From: an uncultured SAR86 cluster bacterium | GTDB lineage: Bacteria; Pseudomonadota; Gammaproteobacteria; Magnimaribacterales; AG-339-G14 | Assembly (NCBI GenBank): GCA_902540995.1 | Contig: CACBOY010000005.1 | Location: 21,831 to 85,830, forward strand | DNA: 64,000 nucleotides | Direction of reading: 5' to 3' | In this document: one piece after another, positions 41,402 through 50,623 of the stretch | How the letters are laid out: the number at the start of each line of letters is the position of its first letter | Numbering within the stretch: the stretch's first letter is position 1 | Translations under genes and position numbers: made by a program | Notes under the pieces: generated by a model | The model's input: the letters and a program-made list of their open reading frames with translations, nothing else | Databases searched by the model: none | What the model was told of the DNA's origin: nothing

Positions 41402-42472
41402 TTAGGCGGAACGCTTAAGTTTTTCTCTCCTTGCATCAACTGCTTTAGCTAAAAGTTTTAGCATTACTTCAGTATCTTTCCAACTGACGCAAGCATCGGT
41501 AACACTTTGACCATATTTAAGGTTTTTAAGAGAATCTATTTTTTGGTTGCCTTCCTCAAGGTTACTCTCAATCATGACTCCAAAAATACTTTGATCACCT
41601 GATGCAATTTGATCAGAAATATCTTTATTCACAATGAGTTGTTTTTTGAACTGTTTTTGACTGTTTCCATGAGACATATCAACCATAATTTTTTGAGTTA
41701 AATTAGAGCTTTTCAAATCCTCATTAACTTTTTGTATATCTTTTTTTGAATAATTTGGGGTCTCTCCACCTCTTAGTATGACGTGACAATCTTTATTTCC
41801 AGAGGAATTGAAAATAGCAGATTTTCCTTCTTTTGTGATGGAAAGAAAAATATGGCTATTTGAAGATGAACCAATCGCATCCAAGGCAACCTGAATAGAG
41901 CCGTTGGTAGAATTTTTAAATCCAACGGGACAAGACAACCCTGAGGCTAACTCTCTATGTATTTGGCTTTCAGTGGTTCTAGCGCCAATTGCACCCCACG
42001 AAATCAAGTCTGAAATATATTGAGGAGTTATCATATCCAAAAACTCAGTACCTGCAGGCAAACCCAACTCGTTAATCTTTAACAAAAGCTTTCTAGCTAC
42101 CTTAAGCCCTTTATTCACATCATAACTATTATTTAAGTCAGGATCATTAATGAGACCTTTCCAACCCACAGTCGTTCTTGGTTTTTCAAAATAAACTCTC
42201 ATGATAATTTTGAGTTGGTCTTTTAGATCTTTTTCGAGAGTTTTAAGTTTTTTAGCATACTCGATTGCAGCTTTGGGATCGTGAATAGAGCAAGGGCCAA
42301 CAACCACAACCAATCTATCCTCATTCCCATGAAGGATGTCTGAAATTTCATTTCTGGAGTTGAACACAAGCTCCGAAACCTTTTCTGAAATTGGAAGTTT
42401 TTCAATAACTTCTACAGGTGGAGACACCTCCATCATCCCTGTTATTCTGGTATTATCCGTTAAATATTTCAT
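41402..42472 (-). CDS. aroG: 3-deoxy-7-phosphoheptulonate synthase, class I
   Basis: VVVVGPCSIHDPKAAIEYAKKL, MRVYFEKPRTTVGWKGLINDP, GARTTESQIHRELASGLSCPVGFKN. Confidence 0.96.
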   Translation of the reverse strand: MKYLTDNTRITGMMEVSPPVEVIEKLPISEKVSELVFNSRNEISDILHGNEDRLVVVVGPCSIHDPKAAIEYAKKLKTLEKDLKDQLKIIMRVYFEKPRTTVGWKGLINDPDLNNSYDVNKGLKVARKLLLKINELGLPAGTEFLDMITPQYISDLISWGAIGARTTESQIHRELASGLSCPVGFKNSTNGSIQVALDAIGSSSNSHIFLSITKEGKSAIFNSSGNKDCHVILRGGETPNYSKKDIQKVNEDLKSSNLTQKIMVDMSHGNSQKQFKKQLIVNKDISDQIASGDQSIFGVMIESNLEEGNQKIDSLKNLKYGQSVTDACVSWKDTEVMLKLLAKAVDARREKLKRSA

Positions 42473-42524
42473 TTGACCGTTGATTTTATCTCTTCTAAAT
42501 TTAAATTAAAGCTTAAATTAGGCA

Positions 42525-44138
42525 ATGTACAAAATAAAATTAATTCAAGAAAACCCAAAAGTTGGTGATATTCAGGGTAATTTAGACCTTGCCAAGTCAC
42601 ATATTACTGAAGCTAAAGAGAAGGGTTTAGATCTGATCATATTCTCTGAAATGTTTTTAACAGGCTATCCGCCTGAAGATTTACTTTTAAGGCAAGATTT
42701 TTTGGATGAAAGCGAGAGATGTTGCAAAGAGCTTGAAGGGTTATCAAAAGAAATCTCTATAATTATTGGATGTCCTTCTCGTGAAGGAGAAAATATTTTT
42801 AACTCGGCACTTTTTTATCAAAATGGAAAAATTGTTAAAAATTACAAAAAGCAAATCCTTCCTAATTACAAAGAATTCGATGAAAAAAGATACTTTTTGA
42901 AAGGCGAAGCCCATGAAGTTTTTGAAGATGGAGGCCTTAAGTTTGGCATTTCCATTTGTGAGGACATTTGGAATGCAGATTTTACAAAAGAAGTATGCAA
43001 TCAAGACATAGACTTGCTGATAAATTTAAGTGCATCGCCTTTTACTTTAGATAAAAAAAATCTTAGGGAAGAAATGCTTTGCAATTATTTTACTAAATTT
43101 AAAAAACCAATAATTTATGTGAATCAAGTGGGCGGACAAGACGAGCTCGTATTTGATGGAAGTTCTTTGGTAGTCGATTCAAAGGATACTGTGAAGCGTT
43201 TGAAAAGTTTTGAAACAGATCAGGCCGTTATTGAAATAGAGGACAATAATATTTCAACAAGCTTAAAAGGAGATCAAATAAGCAAAGTAGGAGACATATC
43301 TGATATTTATAAAGCTTTGGTTTTAGGAACTAGAGACTATGTTCAAAAAAATAACTTTAAAGGAATATTAATTGGTTCATCCGGAGGCATTGATTCAGCT
43401 CTAACTGCCGCAATAGCATCTGATGCATTAGGGCCCGAAAAGGTCAATACAGTTATGATGCCTTTTAAATACACCGCGGACATAAGTGTTGAAGATGCTC
43501 AACAGCTAGCAGAGAATCTTGGTTTCACCCATGAGGTAGTTCCCATATCAGAGATGTTTTCTGCATTTAAAAATTCTTTGGATGGAAAATTAGAGCCAAG
43601 AGAATTTGATAAAACCGAAGAAAATCTCCAATCAAGGTGTAGAGGAGTTACGCTAATGGCTCTTTCCAATAATTTGGGCTATCTAGTTCTTACAACAGGA
43701 AATAAAAGCGAAGCAGCTGTGGGTTATTCAACTTTATATGGCGATACTGCCGGAGGGTTTTCTGTACTAAGAGATGTTTACAAAACAACCGTATATGATT
43801 TAGCCAGATACAGAAATTCCCTTAGCAAAGCGATCCCTCAGAGAATAATTGATAGAGAGCCTAGCGCTGAGCTGTCAGAGGATCAGAAAGACAGTGATTC
43901 ACTGCCAACTTACGATTTGCTTGATCCAATTATTGAAGCATATGTTGAGGACGACAAAACCAAAAAAGAAATTATTGACTCAGGTTTTAACTCAGAAGAC
44001 GTAGAAAAGGTTATAGATTTAATCAATTTAAATGAGTACAAAAGAAGGCAAGTACCTCTTGGAATAAAGATTTCCGCTAGAAATTTTGGCAAAGACAGAA
44101 GATATCCAATCACTAACTTCTGGAAAAACAATATATAG
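42525..44138 (+). CDS. nadE: Glutamine-dependent NAD+ synthetase
   Basis: Nitrilase domain (SEMFLTGYPPEDLL, SICEDIW) plus SSGGIDSALTAAIA and TTGNKSEAAVGYSTLYGDTAGGF. Confidence 0.96.
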   Translation: MYKIKLIQENPKVGDIQGNLDLAKSHITEAKEKGLDLIIFSEMFLTGYPPEDLLLRQDFLDESERCCKELEGLSKEISIIIGCPSREGENIFNSALFYQNGKIVKNYKKQILPNYKEFDEKRYFLKGEAHEVFEDGGLKFGISICEDIWNADFTKEVCNQDIDLLINLSASPFTLDKKNLREEMLCNYFTKFKKPIIYVNQVGGQDELVFDGSSLVVDSKDTVKRLKSFETDQAVIEIEDNNISTSLKGDQISKVGDISDIYKALVLGTRDYVQKNNFKGILIGSSGGIDSALTAAIASDALGPEKVNTVMMPFKYTADISVEDAQQLAENLGFTHEVVPISEMFSAFKNSLDGKLEPREFDKTEENLQSRCRGVTLMALSNNLGYLVLTTGNKSEAAVGYSTLYGDTAGGFSVLRDVYKTTVYDLARYRNSLSKAIPQRIIDREPSAELSEDQKDSDSLPTYDLLDPIIEAYVEDDKTKKEIIDSGFNSEDVEKVIDLINLNEYKRRQVPLGIKISARNFGKDRRYPITNFWKNNI

Positions 44139-44149
44139 ACAATTTTTTA

Positions 44150-44186
44150 CCTAAAAACACAATATTTTGTGTAATTTAGGCTTTTT
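44150..44186 (+). terminator. Putative rho-independent terminator after nadE
   Basis: CCTAAAAACACAATATTTTGTGTAATTTAGG hairpin followed by CTTTTT. Confidence 0.5.
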
Positions 44187-44210
44187 AAACTATAATTGCT
44201 CTTTAATATT

Positions 44211-45026
44211 ATGAAAAAAGAGCAGGAAAAAAACCCGAGGCAATCGGAGTTTAATCTAGCTACGGTTAATGGTGAGCAAATATTACTTCCTCACGACGAC
44301 CTTTATATCCCACCAAATGCACTTAAAATTTTTCTTGAATCGTTTGAAGGTCCTTTGGACCTTCTTCTTTATTTCATCAGAAAACAAAATTTAGATATTC
44401 TTGATATCAATGTCGCTGAAATTACAAACCAGTACGTTGAGTACATTGAATTAATGGAAAAATTGCAGTTTGATCTCGCTGGAGAGTATCTCCTGATGGC
44501 AGCATATTTAACTGAAATAAAGTCCAGAATGATGTTGCCAGTTGAGACGGCTGAAGACGAACTGGAAGATGATCCAAGAGCAGAACTTATAAAAAGACTG
44601 CAAGAATATGAGCGCTTCAAAACAGCGTCTATGAAAATTGAGTCCATGCCAAGGATAAACAGAGATTTTTTCCCAGCAAGTACAGCTCTTCCCGAGTTTG
44701 AATCTAAAGAGGCTCTGCCATCTTTAGAATTAGAGAAATTATCAAATATTTTTTATGAGCTATTAGAAAAACAAAAACTTAGAGGCAGTCACATTATCGA
44801 GTTTGAAAAACTTTCTACTAGAGAAAAAATGTCCAATGTCTTGGAACTGTTGGTAAGTGAGAACTTTTTGGAATTTTACAATCTTTACAAAAAAGTCGAT
44901 GGAAAGCTTGGCTTAATCGTAACTTTTTTAGCTGTTTTAGAGTTAGTAAAAGACTCAATGATTCAATTGGTTCAATCAGATTCTTTTGGCCCAATACACG
45001 TCAAAGCGAAGGATAAGGTGCATTGA
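44211..45026 (+). CDS. scpA: Segregation and condensation protein A
   Basis: ESFEGPLDLLLYFIRKQNLDILDINVAEITNQY; AAYLTEIKSRMMLP; followed by scpB. Confidence 0.94.
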   Translation: MKKEQEKNPRQSEFNLATVNGEQILLPHDDLYIPPNALKIFLESFEGPLDLLLYFIRKQNLDILDINVAEITNQYVEYIELMEKLQFDLAGEYLLMAAYLTEIKSRMMLPVETAEDELEDDPRAELIKRLQEYERFKTASMKIESMPRINRDFFPASTALPEFESKEALPSLELEKLSNIFYELLEKQKLRGSHIIEFEKLSTREKMSNVLELLVSENFLEFYNLYKKVDGKLGLIVTFLAVLELVKDSMIQLVQSDSFGPIHVKAKDKVH

Positions 45027-45030
45027 GAGT

Positions 45031-45606
45031 ATGGACAACTTATCTCTAATTATTGAGGCCTTACTTTTTTCTTCTTCAAGACCTCTGAGCGAAAAAGAAA
45101 TATTGTCTGCTTTTGACTTAAGAAGCCCTCCAACATCTAACGAAATAAAGAAAGCTTTGAAATCCATTGAAGAAAAATATTCAGAAAATTCAATTGAATT
45201 AGTAAAAGTTTCTAGTGGCTATCGTCTTAGAATAAGACAAGAGTATTCTCCTTGGGTGGCAAAATTATGGGAAGCTAAACCTCAAAAATATTCTCGAGCG
45301 CTTTTGGAAACTTTAGCTTTGATAGCCTATAAACAACCTATTACCAGAGGAGAAATTGAAGAGGTAAGAGGAGTTTCTGTTAGCAGTCAAATCATCAGAA
45401 CTCTTTTGGATAGATCTTGGATCAAAGTTGTGGGACATAGAGATGTGCCTGGAAGACCAGCATTATTCTCAACAACAAAGGATTTTTTAGATGATTTAAA
45501 TCTGTCTAAACTTTCTGATTTACCAGAGTTACCTGAAATTCAAAATATTCCTGAGGAAGCCCAAATTTCCCTTTTGGATGAACCTCCTCCAAGCAATTCA
45601 GAATAG
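45031..45606 (+). CDS. scpB: Segregation and condensation protein B
   Basis: LIIEALLFSSSRPLSEKEI; ALLETLALIAYKQPITRGEIEEVRGVSVSSQIIRTLLDRSWIK. Confidence 0.95.
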   Translation: MDNLSLIIEALLFSSSRPLSEKEILSAFDLRSPPTSNEIKKALKSIEEKYSENSIELVKVSSGYRLRIRQEYSPWVAKLWEAKPQKYSRALLETLALIAYKQPITRGEIEEVRGVSVSSQIIRTLLDRSWIKVVGHRDVPGRPALFSTTKDFLDDLNLSKLSDLPELPEIQNIPEEAQISLLDEPPPSNSE

Positions 45607-45611
45607 AAGCG

Positions 45612-46316
45612 TTGTCTAAAGAAAGGATTCAAAAAATATTAGCTCAAAACGGATACTCATCAAGAAGAAAAGTAGAAAGTCTAATTAAGGAGGGTAGGGT
45701 ATTCATCAATGATATACAGGCTAAGTTGGGAGATAAAATCTCTTCTGAGGATAAAGTTTATATCGATGGCAAATTAATAAACATTCCGGAAAGAATTTCA
45801 TCCGAACTATTAATGTATAACAAACCAGTTGGAGAAGAATGTTCACATGCATCGTTAAAGAGAACCATATTTGAGAATTTACCTAAACCAAAATCAGGAA
45901 AATGGATATCTATAGGAAGATTGGATATCAATACCAGCGGACTACTGTTAATCACAAATGATGGAAAGTTAGCAAATGACATAATTCATCCATCTAATGA
46001 AATTGAAAGAGAATACATTGTCAGAGTTCGAGGCAAACCCTCGGATTCAAATCTCAAAAAATTAATGTCAGGCATTACAATTGATAAAGAAAAAGTTTTA
46101 TTTACTGACTTGGTAAAGGGTAAGGAAACTTCGTCTCATACTTGGTTTGCTTTGGTAATCATGTCTGGCAAAAACAGATCTGTAAGAAAGTTATGGGATT
46201 CAATAGGTCATGAAGTATCTAGGCTAAAGAGAGTAAGACTAGGAAAGTTATTCCTACCGAAAGATCTTAAGGAAGGAAAGTTCAAAAGAATTAGTCCTGA
46301 TGAAGTATTAGGTTAA
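45612..46316 (+). CDS. rluB: 23S rRNA pseudouridine synthase (RluB family; TTG start)
   Basis: S4 domain RIQKILAQNGYSSRRKVESLIKEGRV, GRLDINTSGLLLITNDG, after scpAB. Confidence 0.9.
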   Translation: MSKERIQKILAQNGYSSRRKVESLIKEGRVFINDIQAKLGDKISSEDKVYIDGKLINIPERISSELLMYNKPVGEECSHASLKRTIFENLPKPKSGKWISIGRLDINTSGLLLITNDGKLANDIIHPSNEIEREYIVRVRGKPSDSNLKKLMSGITIDKEKVLFTDLVKGKETSSHTWFALVIMSGKNRSVRKLWDSIGHEVSRLKRVRLGKLFLPKDLKEGKFKRISPDEVLG

Positions 46317-46966
46317 ATATAGTCTATTAAATCTTTTATTTTATTTATTTTTGAGGTTGGCTTCAAAAGAGAAGCGTCTTTTTCATCTATGTAACCATAC
46401 AAAGCAAGCGCGGAGTCGATCCCTGAATTATTTGCTGCTTCTATATCTCGCCAATTATCTCCAACATAAATTGATTGCTCTTTTTTTATAGATGTTTTTG
46501 CTAAAGCTGCATCTAAACTTGCTGGATCTGGTTTTCTTTTACCATTTACATCTTCTGGGGAAACCATTGCCATTGCGTATTTATGCCATTCAAATTTTTG
46601 ACAAATTTCTTCAAAGAACCTTTTAGGCTTATTAGTTACGATCATCCAATCAATCTTGTTTTTGGATAATTTATAAAGAAATTCATCTACGCCCGGAAAA
46701 GTCTTAGAAAGAAGATAGTTCTTTTGATATTCAGCCAATAGATCATTTCTTAATCCTTCAAGTTCAGAATGATTTTCGTCAATAATGAAGCTATCTTGAA
46801 CCAATCTTCCTACACCATCAGAGACTCTGTTTCTGACAAAATCATAAGAAACTGTCTTCTTTTTATTTTTTTTTAATAATTCATTTAGACAACTTAAGAA
46901 CTCTGGTGCTGTATCTAAAAGAGTGCCATCTAGATCAAATAAAAAACATTTATATTTTTTTTGCAT
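46313..46966 (-). CDS. gph: HAD-family phosphoglycolate phosphatase-like hydrolase
   Basis: FLFDLDGTLLDTAPEF, VTNKPKRF, YVGDNWRDIEAANNSGI; upstream ubiG. Confidence 0.85.
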   Translation of the reverse strand: MQKKYKCFLFDLDGTLLDTAPEFLSCLNELLKKNKKKTVSYDFVRNRVSDGVGRLVQDSFIIDENHSELEGLRNDLLAEYQKNYLLSKTFPGVDEFLYKLSKNKIDWMIVTNKPKRFFEEICQKFEWHKYAMAMVSPEDVNGKRKPDPASLDAALAKTSIKKEQSIYVGDNWRDIEAANNSGIDSALALYGYIDEKDASLLKPTSKINKIKDLIDYI

Positions 46967-47642
46967 GAATCAGATAATTAACATCTACATTTTTGCCTAG
47001 CCAATAATTTTTAGTCAGGGGGTTGTAACTCATACCAGTTAATTCTTTGATAGAAAGGCCATTATTTTCCATCATTTGTATAAGCTCAGATGGCTTTATA
47101 AATTTTTCATATTCATGAGTTCCTTTAGGTAATAAATTCAAAATATATTCTGCCCCAACAATCGCAAAAAGAAATGACTTTGGATTTCTATTTATAGTTG
47201 AAAAGAAAATATCACCATTTTTTTTGCAAAGATTGGAACATGTTTTTACCAGTTGATTAGGATCAGGAACATGTTCAATAGCTTCGAGACAAGTTACAAC
47301 ATCAAAATGTCCGTTTTTTTCAGGAAGTAAATTTTCTGCTTCTCCCAAAATATAGTTGATATCAATATTCTCTTTGTTGGCATGATTTTGAGCTGTATGA
47401 ATGGCAACATCCGATATATCTACTCCAGATAGGTTACCTCCTTTAAGTGACAATGCTTCTGCTAACAAACCACCACCGCAGGCAACATCAAGAATTTGCT
47501 TATTTTTTAGTTCAGTTCTTTCAGCAATATAATTAGCCCTGAGAGGATTGATTTTGTGTAAAGGAGCAAATTTCCCAGACGGATCCCACCATTCTTCAGC
47601 TATTTTATTGAATTTCTCTTTTTCTTTTGGGTCGATATTCAT
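46950..47642 (-). CDS. ubiG: Ubiquinone biosynthesis O-methyltransferase
   Basis: EEWWDPSGKFAPLHKINPLRANYI, ILDVACGGGLLAEALS, TCLEAIEHVPDP. Confidence 0.96.
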   Translation of the reverse strand: MNIDPKEKEKFNKIAEEWWDPSGKFAPLHKINPLRANYIAERTELKNKQILDVACGGGLLAEALSLKGGNLSGVDISDVAIHTAQNHANKENIDINYILGEAENLLPEKNGHFDVVTCLEAIEHVPDPNQLVKTCSNLCKKNGDIFFSTINRNPKSFLFAIVGAEYILNLLPKGTHEYEKFIKPSELIQMMENNGLSIKELTGMSYNPLTKNYWLGKNVDVNYLIHAKKI

Positions 47643-47700
47643 TTGCCTATCATTATGTTAGATTTATACTGCTTTTCAAATTAAAGTCTAAGAATCTTAT

Positions 47701-48828
47701 ATGAATATTTTTTTCCCAAAAGAACCTGAATCTGAGACCAGAGTTTCTTTGACCTTGGAATCTGCTAAGAAATTCTTGGATAAAGGCTTTAATATTTCAA
47801 TAGAAAAATCTTTCGCTGAGCACCTGGGAAGCAGTGATAAAGATTTCGAAGACCTTGGCGTGAAAACATTAAACCGCGATGAAGGTTTAGCTTCATCTGA
47901 AATAGTTTGCAGCGTTAGAAATTTAACTGAAAATGAATTGGATAAAATTAATGAGAGTACCTTGTTGGTAAGTTTTCTTGACCCCTTTAATGAAAAATCT
48001 CTTGTTAAAAAAATAAGAGAAAAAAATATATCAGCTATCAGTATGGAACTTGTTCCAAGAATCACCAGAGCTCAAAAGATGGACGCCTTAAGTTCACAAG
48101 CAAATTTGGCTGGATACTCTGCAGTCATAATTGCCTCTCAAGAACTTCAGAAAGCGTTACCTATGATGATGACTGCTGCAGGTACGATCTCTCCTTCAAA
48201 AGTATTTGTCATTGGTGTAGGAGTAGCTGGACTACAAGCAATAGCAACGGCGAAAAGGTTAGGTGCAAAGGTAGAAGCTTTTGACACTCGGCCCGTCGTA
48301 GAAGAACAAGTTAAGTCTTTGGGAGCTCGTTTTGTAAAGATTGATATTGGAGAAACAGGAGAAACTGAACAGGGATATGCAAAAGAATTAACTCCAGAAC
48401 AAATAGAAATGCAAAGAGAAGGGATGAAAAAAGTTTGCGCTTCCTCTGACATTGTAATCACCACAGCACAGGTCTTTGGAAGACCGGCTCCCACACTTGT
48501 CACAAGTGAAATGGTTTCCGCTATGAGTCAAGGTTCAGTAATTGTGGATATGGCAGTAGGAACAGGAGGAAATGTCGAAGGATCTGTTCCAAATGAAATC
48601 ATTGATCTAAATGGCGTGAAAATAGTTGGTAATACCAACCTCCCCGGCGAACTTCCCTATCACTCAAGCCAAGTTTACTCTTCCAATATATTTAATTTAA
48701 TAGACGAGTTTTGGAATGAAGAAGAGAAACAATTAAATCTTGATATTACAGACGATATTTTATCAATTTGTCTTGTATCTCATGAAAAAGAATACATAAA
48801 CAAAACTATAAAGGAGATAATGAATTAA
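47701..48828 (+). CDS. pntAA: NAD(P) transhydrogenase subunit alpha part 1
   Basis: MNIFFPKEPESETRVSLTLESAKKFLDKG; VIGVGVAGLQAIATAKRLGAKVEAFDTRPVV; NLPGELPYHSSQVYSSN. Confidence 0.94.
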   Translation: MNIFFPKEPESETRVSLTLESAKKFLDKGFNISIEKSFAEHLGSSDKDFEDLGVKTLNRDEGLASSEIVCSVRNLTENELDKINESTLLVSFLDPFNEKSLVKKIREKNISAISMELVPRITRAQKMDALSSQANLAGYSAVIIASQELQKALPMMMTAAGTISPSKVFVIGVGVAGLQAIATAKRLGAKVEAFDTRPVVEEQVKSLGARFVKIDIGETGETEQGYAKELTPEQIEMQREGMKKVCASSDIVITTAQVFGRPAPTLVTSEMVSAMSQGSVIVDMAVGTGGNVEGSVPNEIIDLNGVKIVGNTNLPGELPYHSSQVYSSNIFNLIDEFWNEEEKQLNLDITDDILSICLVSHEKEYINKTIKEIMN

Positions 48829-49116
48829 ATGGAATCCCAAGCTTTACTAGTTTTGCTTTTATTTGTTCTTGTGCTCTCAATATTCTTGGGTTTTGAACTA
48901 ATTAATAAAGTGCCATCAACATTACATACCCCTTTGATGTCAGGTGCTAACGCTATATCAGGAATTACTATTGTTGGAGCTCTTTTAGCTTCAGGAGGAG
49001 AGGGTACTTTTTCATCGATATTAGTCGGTACTTTTGCAGTTTTCTTTGCCTCTATTAACGTAGTTGGGGGTTATTTGGTAACCAATAGAATGTTAAAAAT
49101 GTTTAAGAAAAAATGA
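48829..49116 (+). CDS. pntAB: NAD(P) transhydrogenase subunit alpha part 2 (membrane domain)
   Basis: NKVPSTLHTPLMSGANAISGITIVGAL; VVGGYLVTNRMLKMF. Confidence 0.95.
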   Translation: MESQALLVLLLFVLVLSIFLGFELINKVPSTLHTPLMSGANAISGITIVGALLASGGEGTFSSILVGTFAVFFASINVVGGYLVTNRMLKMFKKK

Positions 49117-50516
49117 TCGTTTTTTTTCAATCTTCAATTTTCGTAAATCTAGCTTACATATTTGCTTCTATTCTGTTTATTTTTGGTTTGAAAATGCTGA
49201 GCTCACCGGAGACAGCTCAAAGAGGAAATCTTGTTTCTGCATCAGGAATGTTGATTGCAATCCTAGTTACTCTAGCTCAAAACGAAATTATTGCTTATGA
49301 GTATCTATTAGTTGCTCTTATTGGCGGTTTGATTGTTGGAGTATCGGCTGCCTCTCTCGTCAAAATGACTTCAATGCCGGAATTAGTCGCTTTGTTTAAT
49401 GGTTTTGGAGGAATTGCAAGCTTACTAGTTGGTGTTGCTGAATTCATTAATCCTTCCAGCTCGACTCTTATTCAGATAATTGCAATTTCTTTTACTGTTT
49501 TAATAGGTGGAATTACATTTTCAGGAAGTCTTGTAGCTTTTGGGAAGTTATCCGAAATTATTTCTGGTAAGCCTCTTATCCTATTTGGTCAAAGATTTGT
49601 TTTATCAGCTTTATTATTATTTGCTTTGCTCTTAGTTTTTGAATTAATCGTATCAACTGGCTTATTTAACATTTCATCTCAAACTATTCTCTTTATTCTC
49701 ATCGGTGTGACTTTAGTATTGGGCGTGCTTTTAACGGCTCCAATCGGCGGAGCCGACATGCCAGTAGTCATCGCCTTGTTAAACAGTTACTCCGGTCTTG
49801 CAGCATCCTCAGCAGGTTTTGTGATTAATAATAATGTACTAATAGTCGCTGGTGCTTTAGTTGGAGCAAGTGGACTTATTCTTACAAACATAATGTGTAA
49901 GGCAATGAATAGGTCATTATCAAACGTTTTATTTGGCGGTTTTGGAGCAGCTACTTCTTCCTCAGAAGGAGGCGGACAAATTCAAGGAGAGGTTAAACCT
50001 ATTTCCGCAGAGGATGCCTATCTTATTTTAGAAGCTGCAAATTCTGTTTTAGTGGTTCCCGGCTATGGAATGGCAGTGTCTCAAGCGCAACATGTTGTCA
50101 GGGAATTAGGCGAACTTCTAGAGGATAATGGTTGTGAGGTCAAATACGCCATTCACCCTGTGGCTGGCAGAATGCCTGGACATATGAATGTTCTTCTTGC
50201 AGAGGCTAATGTTTCTTATGATGTTTTAGCTGAACCAGATGACGTTAACCCTTTGATGGATACCGTTGATGTCTGTATTGTCATAGGGGCAAATGATGTT
50301 GTAAATCCCGATGCAAGAGAAAACGAAGGAAGTCCTATATACGGGATGCCAGTTATTGAAGTCGACAGAGCAAAGACGGTATTTATTTTAAAAAGAAGTA
50401 TGGCTGTAGGTTTTGCAGGCATAGATAACCCTCTTTTCCTCAAAGAAAACTCAAGAATGTTGTTTGGTGATGCTAAAGAATCCATTTCAACTTTAGTCTC
50501 TGAATTCAAGACTTAA
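49113..50516 (+). CDS. pntB: NAD(P) transhydrogenase subunit beta
   Basis: ALFNGFGGIASLLVG; VVPGYGMAVSQAQHVVRELGELLEDNGCEVKYAIHPVAGRMPGHMNVLLAEANVSYD. Confidence 0.97.
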   Translation: MIVFFQSSIFVNLAYIFASILFIFGLKMLSSPETAQRGNLVSASGMLIAILVTLAQNEIIAYEYLLVALIGGLIVGVSAASLVKMTSMPELVALFNGFGGIASLLVGVAEFINPSSSTLIQIIAISFTVLIGGITFSGSLVAFGKLSEIISGKPLILFGQRFVLSALLLFALLLVFELIVSTGLFNISSQTILFILIGVTLVLGVLLTAPIGGADMPVVIALLNSYSGLAASSAGFVINNNVLIVAGALVGASGLILTNIMCKAMNRSLSNVLFGGFGAATSSSEGGGQIQGEVKPISAEDAYLILEAANSVLVVPGYGMAVSQAQHVVRELGELLEDNGCEVKYAIHPVAGRMPGHMNVLLAEANVSYDVLAEPDDVNPLMDTVDVCIVIGANDVVNPDARENEGSPIYGMPVIEVDRAKTVFILKRSMAVGFAGIDNPLFLKENSRMLFGDAKESISTLVSEFKT

Positions 50517-50623
50517 AGCTCTATTTTTAAGAGCTAAAACACCCATAAAATGTTAAAATATTGGCATTAAATGAGCCACTATTTTTACTATAAATTTCAT
50601 TAGTTTTTCATTAATTTTTCTCT

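Noticed and set aside
39870-41439. Possible prophage remnant because of lambda P-like and DnaT-like genes
   Set aside because: No integrase, structural, lysis or repressor genes nearby; flanked by aroG and RND pump genes; reported instead as a chromosomal module
48147-48503. 118-aa minus-strand ORF within pntAA
   Set aside because: Antisense shadow ORF; the conserved transhydrogenase gene explains the region
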